DNA from: Alistipes sp.
GTDB lineage: Bacteria > Bacteroidota > Bacteroidia > Bacteroidales > Rikenellaceae
Length of the DNA stretch: 11,428 nt
NCBI GenBank assembly: GCA_029051915.1
Contig: JAIDKM010000312.1
Coordinates: 1 to 11,428, forward strand
Direction of reading: 5' to 3'
The notes under the pieces were generated by a model that searched no databases, was not told the origin of the DNA, and saw only the letters and a list, made by a program, of their open reading frames with translations. The position numbers and the translations under genes are program-made. Numbering within the stretch: position 1 is the first letter of the stretch; each line of letters starts with the position of its first letter. Below are positions 6,923 through 11,428 of this stretch, one piece after another.

Positions 6923-6976
6923 ATGAACCGGAGCGGAGCCGCGACGAGGCGGCGACGATCCATAAAAAACGTATAA
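6923..6976 (+). other. Possible 17-codon upstream ORF in the metK leader
   Basis: An ATG at 6923 opens a frame encoding [17 protein letters not shown], with TAA at 6974-6976, one base before the metK ATG (6978). The bases before it (ATTTATAC) are AT-rich, as for real starts here. It contains a 5-bp GC stem, GCCGC (6938-6942) with GCGGC (6949-6953). The Arg-rich peptide may simply reflect GC-rich DNA. If translated, ribosomes would end right at the metK start and could couple the two. Confidence 0.25.
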
Positions 6977-6977
6977 C

Positions 6978-8282
6978 ATGGGTTTTTTGTTTACCTCCGA
7001 ATCGGTGTCCGAAGGACACCCCGACAAGGTGTCGGATCAGATTTCCGACGCCGTACTCGACGAATTCCTGCGTCGTGATCCCAACTCGAAAGTAGCGTGC
7101 GAGACGCTCTGCACGACCGGCCTGGTCGTGGTGGCGGGCGAAGTGCGCTCGGAAGCCTACGTCGATGTGCAAGGCATCGCCCGCGGCGTGATCGAACGAA
7201 TCGGCTACACCAAGAGCGAATACCAGTTCGACTGCAACTCGTGCGGCATCCTCTCGGCGATTCATGAACAGTCGTCCGACATCAACCAAGGAGTCGAACG
7301 AGCCACCGAAGAAGAACAAGGAGCCGGCGACCAAGGCATCATGTTCGGGTATGCCTGCAACGAAACCCGCGAAATGATGCCGGCGACGCTGATCCTTTCG
7401 CACGTGATCCTCAAGGAACTGGCCGTCATCCGCCGCGAAGGGACGACGATGCCCTATCTGCGGCCCGACTCGAAGTCGCAGGTAACGATCGAATACGACG
7501 AAAAGACGGGACGCCCGCTGCGAGTCCACACGATCGTGGTCTCCACGCAACATGACGAATTCCTGACGGCGGGAAACGACCTGACGGCAGAAGAAGCCGA
7601 ACGCAAGATGCAAGAACGCATCCGTGAAGATGTCCGCACGATTCTGATCCCGCGAGTCAAGGCGCGGCTGGAACGTGCCGGCGACAAACTGGCGGAACTG
7701 ATCGGCGACGACTACATCCTCCATGTGAACCCTACGGGCAAATTTGTGATCGGCGGCCCCCACGGAGACACGGGACTGACGGGCCGCAAGATCATAGTCG
7801 ACACCTACGGCGGCCGCGGAGCCCACGGCGGCGGCGCCTTCTCGGGCAAGGATCCCTCGAAAGTAGACCGCTCGGCGGCCTATGCGGCGCGCCACATTGC
7901 GAAGAACCTGGTGGCGGCAGGCGTGGCCGACGAAGTGCTGGTGGAACTCTCCTATGCCATCGGAATCGCCGAGCCGCTCTCGATCTATGTAGACACCTAC
8001 CGCTCGCCGCGCCCCGAAGCGCTGAAAGGCATGACCGACGGAGAGATCGCCCGCCGCATCGGCAAGCTGTTCGACCTGCGCCCGGCAGCCATTGTCAGAC
8101 GTTTCGGCCTGAAGAACCCGATCTTCGAAGCGACGGCCTCCTACGGCCATTTCGGAAACCGGCCCTACACCAAGACGGTGAAAGTCTGGGAAAACGGCCG
8201 TGAGACGGAACGCGAAATCGAATTCTTCGGCTGGGAGAAGCTGGACGCCGTGGAGGCGATCCGCCGGGAATTCGGGATTTAG
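6978..8282 (+). CDS. metK: S-adenosylmethionine synthetase (methionine adenosyltransferase)
   Basis: A protein of 434 residues, the usual length in this phylum. It makes S-adenosylmethionine from methionine and ATP, releasing phosphate and diphosphate, as a cytoplasmic tetramer. The family signatures are all present: the N-terminal [20 protein letters not shown] (5-24) with the catalytic His14, the ATP-site motif [12 protein letters not shown] (115-126), and the phosphate-loop region [19 protein letters not shown] (284-302). The start at 6978 gives the exact expected N-terminus (MGFLFTSES). The gene appears to be transcribed alone, from the promoter at 6772-6802 through the SAM-II leader to the terminator at 8298-8342. 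It would therefore be repressed when SAM is plentiful. Confidence 0.98.
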   Translation: MGFLFTSESVSEGHPDKVSDQISDAVLDEFLRRDPNSKVACETLCTTGLVVVAGEVRSEAYVDVQGIARGVIERIGYTKSEYQFDCNSCGILSAIHEQSSDINQGVERATEEEQGAGDQGIMFGYACNETREMMPATLILSHVILKELAVIRREGTTMPYLRPDSKSQVTIEYDEKTGRPLRVHTIVVSTQHDEFLTAGNDLTAEEAERKMQERIREDVRTILIPRVKARLERAGDKLAELIGDDYILHVNPTGKFVIGGPHGDTGLTGRKIIVDTYGGRGAHGGGAFSGKDPSKVDRSAAYAARHIAKNLVAAGVADEVLVELSYAIGIAEPLSIYVDTYRSPRPEALKGMTDGEIARRIGKLFDLRPAAIVRRFGLKNPIFEATASYGHFGNRPYTKTVKVWENGRETEREIEFFGWEKLDAVEAIRREFGI

Positions 8283-8297
8283 AGAACAGACGAATCG

Positions 8298-8342
8298 AAA
8301 TGAATAGTTGGTGGCCGCGAAGACCATCGGCTATTCATTTTT
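8298..8342 (+). terminator. Rho-independent terminator after metK
   Basis: AAATGAATAG (8298-8307) and CTATTCATTT (8331-8340) form a perfect 10-bp stem. Further pairing is possible inside (TGGT with ACCA). The right arm runs into TTTTT (8338-8342). It begins 16 bp after the metK stop. Confidence 0.8.
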
Positions 8343-8380
8343 GCGACGGCGGCGACGGCGGAACGGATTTTAACGAAGAA

Positions 8381-8437
8381 TATATTTACCGACCCCGGCA
8401 TACTAATATGGCGGTGCGGGTCGTTTGTCCTGCAAAC
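8381..8437 (+). promoter_or_regulatory. Leader region of htrA with a weak promoter-like site and nested hairpins
   Basis: TATATTTA (8381-8388) matches TAnnTTTG at all but the last base but has no clear -33 partner. It is followed by CGACCC (8390-8395) pairing with GGGTCG (8418-8423), which encloses CATA/TATG (8399-8402/8407-8410). Next comes GTTTG (8423-8427) pairing with CAAAC (8433-8437). With no standard promoter seen, htrA may use an alternative sigma factor, as protease genes of this type often do; that is inference. Nothing else stands out up to the start at 8500. Confidence 0.3.
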
Positions 8438-8499
8438 ACGAAACGAAAAAAAGCCTATGGGAAACATTGCCTCTGAATGAATCAACCAAAAAATCGATT

Positions 8500-9990
8500 A
8501 TGAAAAAGGCATTTTTGTTTATGGGAATCCTTGCCGCAGCGGCTTTTACCGGCGGCATATCGGCCTGGGCGGTTGCCGGACGAGGCGCGGGAACGAACGT
8601 CAAATACATTGAACGCGAAGTGGAACGCACGCCGGCGCTCGGCACCCATTTCACGACCTACGACGCGGGAGAATACCCCGACCTGACCTATGCAGCCGAA
8701 AATGCGGTGAAAGCGGTGGTCAACATCGAAGCCGTGCAACGAGTGGAGGTGCCCCAACGCGGGCAATACGGCTACGATCCGTTCCTTGAATTCTTCGGCA
8801 TACCCCAAGAACGCCAACGCGGAAACGGCGAACCCCGATACCAAGAACGCCGGGCAGGAGGCTCGGGCGTCATCATATCGGCCGACGGCTACATTGTAAC
8901 CAACAACCATGTGGTAGACGGAGCGACGCGCCTGCGCGTGAAGCTGAACGACGGCCGTGCATTCGATGCGAAGCTGGTGGGCAAAGACTCGGCGACCGAC
9001 ATCGCCCTGCTGAAGATCGAAGCCGACGAACTGCCGACGCTGGCCTTCGGCTCGTCCGACGCCCTGCGGCTGGGCGAATGGGTGCTGGCCATCGGCTCGC
9101 CCTTCGACCTGCAGTCGACGATCACGGCGGGCATCGTGAGCGCCAAAGCCCGCAACCTGGGAGCCATACCCAACGACTTCAGCATCGAATCGTTCATCCA
9201 GACCGATGCGGCGGTCAACCCGGGCAACTCGGGCGGAGCGCTGGTCAACACGCACGGCGAACTGGTGGGCATCAACACGCTTATCAAGTCCCAGACGGGC
9301 AGCTACATAGGCTACTCGTTCGCCGTACCGGAAGCGATCGTCCGCAAGGTAGTGGTGGATCTGAAAGAGTACGGACTGGTACAACGTGCGCTCTTAGGCG
9401 TGATGTTCCGCCCGATCGACCAAGACTTCCTTGACAACGAAGGAAAAGAACTGGGCATCAAAGAGATCGGCGGCGTATACGTAGCCGGCGTAACGGAGAA
9501 CGGAGCGGCCTCCGAAGCGGGAATCCGCAAGGGAGACGTGATTCTCGACATCGACGGAGTGGCGCTGAACACCTCGGCGACCCTGCAAGAACAGATCGCA
9601 CGCCGCCGTCCGAACGACAAAATAACCCTTTCGGTAAAAAGAGACGGCAAAGTGAAACAATTCGAGGTGGTTCTGCGTAATAAGGCAGACAAACCCGAAC
9701 TGCTGGCCCGCGAATCGGTAGACGTAGTAGAAGCGCTGGGCGGCAGACTCCAAGATGCCGGGCAGAAACTCTGCCGCCAACTGGAGATTGCCGGGGGCGT
9801 ACAAGTAATGAGCATCAAGGCCGACGGCATACTCTCCCGGGCGCGTGTGAAACAAGGATTCGTCATCACGCACATCAACGACAAGGAAGTACGCTCGATA
9901 GCCGACATACGCCGCCTGAGCGACAAGGTACGCTCGATCGACGGCATCTACCCCAACGGCCGGGCGGCAAGCTACGTGCTGGTGGAGTAG
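8500..9990 (+). CDS. HtrA/DegP/DegQ-type periplasmic serine protease with two PDZ domains
   Basis: From ATG 8500 the protein has 496 residues. It starts with a signal peptide or membrane anchor (MKKAFLFMGILAAAAFTGGISAWAVA, 1-26), so it acts in the periplasm. The trypsin-like domain (about 60-290) has the full catalytic triad: H137 (TNNHVVDG), D167 (SATDIALLKI) and S244 (NPGNSGGALVN). PDZ1 spans about 295-395 (GIRKGDVILDIDG at 341-353), and a shorter PDZ2 about 405-496 (VKQGFVITHINDKEV). This is the DegP/DegQ 'Do' family, which degrades and chaperones misfolded envelope proteins as oligomers. Length is normal for Bacteroidales members. An upstream in-frame TTG (8425) would add 25 residues before the signal peptide and is rejected; the A-rich stretch before 8500 fits a real start. 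rpoD follows 51 bp later. Confidence 0.95.
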   Translation: MKKAFLFMGILAAAAFTGGISAWAVAGRGAGTNVKYIEREVERTPALGTHFTTYDAGEYPDLTYAAENAVKAVVNIEAVQRVEVPQRGQYGYDPFLEFFGIPQERQRGNGEPRYQERRAGGSGVIISADGYIVTNNHVVDGATRLRVKLNDGRAFDAKLVGKDSATDIALLKIEADELPTLAFGSSDALRLGEWVLAIGSPFDLQSTITAGIVSAKARNLGAIPNDFSIESFIQTDAAVNPGNSGGALVNTHGELVGINTLIKSQTGSYIGYSFAVPEAIVRKVVVDLKEYGLVQRALLGVMFRPIDQDFLDNEGKELGIKEIGGVYVAGVTENGAASEAGIRKGDVILDIDGVALNTSATLQEQIARRRPNDKITLSVKRDGKVKQFEVVLRNKADKPELLARESVDVVEALGGRLQDAGQKLCRQLEIAGGVQVMSIKADGILSRARVKQGFVITHINDKEVRSIADIRRLSDKVRSIDGIYPNGRAASYVLVE

Positions 9991-10041
9991 ACACGCCGGG
10001 CGAGTCGGAACGATTAAGGAAGAAACAATATACAAAATAAC

Positions 10042-10902
10042 ATGCGCCAATTAAAAATTACGAAATCCATCACCAACCGTGAAAGTGCCTCGCTGGACAA
10101 ATACCTGCAAGAAATCGGCAAGGAAGAACTCATCACGGTGGAGGAGGAAGTGGAACTCGCCCAACGGATCAAGAAAGGAGATCAAGAAGCACTCGAAAAA
10201 CTGACGAAAGCCAACCTGCGCTTCGTAGTCTCGGTGGCCAAGCAATACCAGAATCAAGGACTGAGCCTCCCCGACCTGATCAACGAAGGCAACCTGGGCC
10301 TTATCAAGGCAGCCGAGAAGTTCGACGAGACCCGCGGCTTCAAGTTCATTTCGTATGCTGTGTGGTGGATCCGCCAGTCGATTCTTCAGGCGCTGGCCGA
10401 GCAGTCGCGTATCGTGCGTCTGCCCCTGAATCAAGTGGGATCGCTCAACAAGATCAACAAGGCGTTCGCCCGCTTCGAGCAGGAACACGAACGCACGCCG
10501 TCGCCCGAAGAACTGGCCAACGAACTGGAACTGCCGAAAGAGAAGGTAACCGACACGCTGCGTGTAGCGGGCCGTCATGTCTCGGTGGACGCCCCGTTCG
10601 CCGACGGAGAAGACAACTCGCTGCTGGACGTACTGGTGAACCCCGATTCGCCCAACGCCGACCGCGGCCTGATCAACGAATCGCTCTCGACCGAAGTAGA
10701 CCGGGCGCTGGAGACGCTGACGGAACGCGAACGCGACATCATCAAGTACTTCTTCGGCATCGGCTGCTCGGAAATGACCCTCGAAGAGATCGGCGAGAAA
10801 TTCGACCTGACGCGCGAACGTGTACGCCAGATCAAGGAGAAAGCCATCCGCCGGCTCCGCCATTCGTCGCGCTCGAAGCTGCTGAAATCCTACCTGGGCT
10901 AA
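10042..10902 (+). CDS. rpoD: Primary RNA polymerase sigma factor (Bacteroidetes housekeeping sigma)
   Basis: A protein of 286 residues that directs core RNA polymerase to housekeeping promoters. It is the short Bacteroidetes form without region 1.1; proteobacterial RpoD is about twice as long. [26 protein letters not shown] (1-26) is the typical start for this phylum. Region 1.2 is about 15-45. Region 2 is about 50-125, with [33 protein letters not shown] and the melting segment [11 protein letters not shown] (104-114). Region 3 is about 130-200. Region 4 is about 215-286, with the -35-reading helix-turn-helix [19 protein letters not shown] (246-264). Members of this group read TTTG at -33 and TAnnTTTG at -7, the elements found before rarA and metK here. 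No clear promoter lies in the 51-bp gap to htrA, so it may be partly co-transcribed with it. Confidence 0.96.
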   Translation: MRQLKITKSITNRESASLDKYLQEIGKEELITVEEEVELAQRIKKGDQEALEKLTKANLRFVVSVAKQYQNQGLSLPDLINEGNLGLIKAAEKFDETRGFKFISYAVWWIRQSILQALAEQSRIVRLPLNQVGSLNKINKAFARFEQEHERTPSPEELANELELPKEKVTDTLRVAGRHVSVDAPFADGEDNSLLDVLVNPDSPNADRGLINESLSTEVDRALETLTERERDIIKYFFGIGCSEMTLEEIGEKFDLTRERVRQIKEKAIRRLRHSSRSKLLKSYLG

Positions 10903-10913
10903 GCAGGCGAGAG

Positions 10914-11297
10914 ATGGATGTGCTGGAGTTCCGCGACTACTGTCTTTCGCTCCCGATGACCGAGGAGACGACGCCCTTCGACGAGACGACGCTGGTCTAC
11001 AAAGTAGGAGGCAAGATGTACGCCTGTGCCGACATGGAAACATTCGGGCATATAGCCGTGAAGTGCGATCCGGACGAGGCGCTGCGCCTGCGCGAAGAAC
11101 ATGCCGAAATCGGCACGGCGGCCCATTTCAACAAACAGCACTGGAACGGCATCCGCACGGACGGCGACCTGCCCGATGCGTTCCTGCGCGAACAGATCCG
11201 CAACTCCTACCTGCTGGTGCTGCGCCGGAACGTAACGCCGAAAGTGCTGCGGGAAGAGATACTGGCCTACGTGGAACGACACGGCCTGCCGGAATAA
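10914..11297 (+). CDS. MmcQ/YjbR family protein
   Basis: A protein of 127 residues, the usual size of the MmcQ/YjbR family (CyaY-like fold). Typical features are the opening FRDYCLSLPMTEETTPFDE (6-24), then LVYKVGGKMYACADME, IAVKCDPDEALRLREEH, the HFNKQHWNGIRTDG stretch (about 71-84) and LREQIRNSYLLVL with a C-terminal helix. The family has been called DNA-binding because of its fold, but its cellular role is not settled. It begins 11 bp after the rpoD stop, so co-transcription is very likely. The ATG at 10914 is chosen because homology begins there; the frame is open much further upstream only as an out-of-frame reading of rpoD. A 13-bp hairpin follows its stop. Confidence 0.9.
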   Translation: MDVLEFRDYCLSLPMTEETTPFDETTLVYKVGGKMYACADMETFGHIAVKCDPDEALRLREEHAEIGTAAHFNKQHWNGIRTDGDLPDAFLREQIRNSYLLVLRRNVTPKVLREEILAYVERHGLPE

Positions 11298-11299
11298 CG

Positions 11300-11329
11300 A
11301 AGCGGCTCACCTTTCGAGGTGAGCCGCTT
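11300..11329. terminator. Perfect 13-bp hairpin with TTCG loop after the rpoD group
   Basis: AAGCGGCTCACCT (11300-11312) and AGGTGAGCCGCTT (11317-11329) pair perfectly around a TTCG tetraloop, starting 2 bp after the stop codon. The T-run after it is weak on either strand, but the stem is very stable. It probably ends the transcript, possibly for convergent genes on both sides. Confidence 0.65.
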
Positions 11330-11367
11330 GTGCTGAAAAAACAACCGTCTCTATTCAACCAGTGTCT

Positions 11368-11427
11368 TTATAACAAAAAACCGCCCCCCAGACGCACGGC
11401 ACTAAGGGATGGGCGCGTGGTGGTGAA
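11368..11427 (-). CDS. Possible C-terminal tail of a convergent gene, cut by window edge
   Basis: One minus-strand frame stays open from the window edge to a TAA at 11370-11368 and encodes 19 residues ending SAVRLGGGFLL. The alternating polar/hydrophobic, Gly-rich end would suit the last strand of an outer membrane barrel. The hairpin at 11300-11329 would suit a convergent gene pair. The stretch is too short to be sure; another minus frame closes even sooner. I see nothing else in 11330-11428. Confidence 0.25.
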   Translation of the reverse strand, partial: FTTTRPSLSAVRLGGGFLL

Positions 11428-11428
11428 A

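Noticed and set aside
6870..8327. A 485-residue open frame on the minus strand
   Set aside because: It is antisense to metK and its riboswitch and has the same composition-driven, domain-free translation.
8425..8499. TTG at 8425 as the htrA start
   Set aside because: It would place 25 mostly polar residues before a clear signal peptide that begins with MKKAFLF at 8500.
11371..11428. Possible tRNA or tmRNA 3' end on the minus strand, because of ACCACCA near 11420
   Set aside because: The bases after it show no acceptor-stem or T-loop pattern within the window, and the CCA-like motif is read at the wrong end for the visible sequence.

Overview
This is a stretch of chromosome from a GC-rich member of the Bacteroidales, most likely Alistipes or a close relative in the Rikenellaceae. 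The genus is an inference. It rests on a primary sigma factor of about 286 residues without region 1.1, promoters of the Bacteroidetes type (TTTG near -33, TAnnTTTG near -7), start codons preceded by A-rich stretches rather than Shine-Dalgarno sites, and GC-rich codon use in the housekeeping genes. I see no insertion sequence, phage, integron, CRISPR array, tRNA or rRNA.

Left end (1-1595, minus strand): a lipoprotein with transthyretin-like repeats is followed 35 bp later by a beta-barrel outer membrane protein that runs off the window edge. They look like one cell-envelope operon with its own promoter near 1632-1639. The most striking feature lies at the front of the lipoprotein gene. A run of nine C (coding strand) sits inside the apparent signal peptide and puts the natural ATG (1595) one base out of frame with the rest of the gene. 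This looks like a phase-variable switch caught in the OFF state, or a homopolymer sequencing error.

Middle left (1768-4168, plus strand): a good promoter drives rarA (replication-associated recombination ATPase). It is followed by a small beta-barrel protein and a YfcE-type phosphoesterase, with short gaps that suggest co-transcription.

Middle (4262-8342): a ClpC-type unfoldase, then a long leader and metK (SAM synthetase). The leader holds a 21-bp near-perfect inverted repeat with a promoter overlapping its right arm, then a sequence that matches the SAM-II riboswitch at all the conserved blocks I remember. A 10-bp A/U inverted repeat overlaps the 3' half of the aptamer and could form a competing fold. 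A strong terminator follows metK.

Right (8500-11329): an HtrA/DegP-type protease, the primary sigma factor rpoD and a small MmcQ/YjbR-family protein lie in a row. The group ends in a 13-bp perfect hairpin. The last 100 bp may hold the tail of a convergent minus-strand gene.

The shared themes are replication-fork upkeep (RarA), protein quality control (ClpC, HtrA), SAM supply (MetK under apparent SAM feedback) and transcription (RpoD, which should read the promoters seen here). Intergenic stretches (1596-1824, 6716-6977, 8283-8499) are all below 300 bp and are described under their features.
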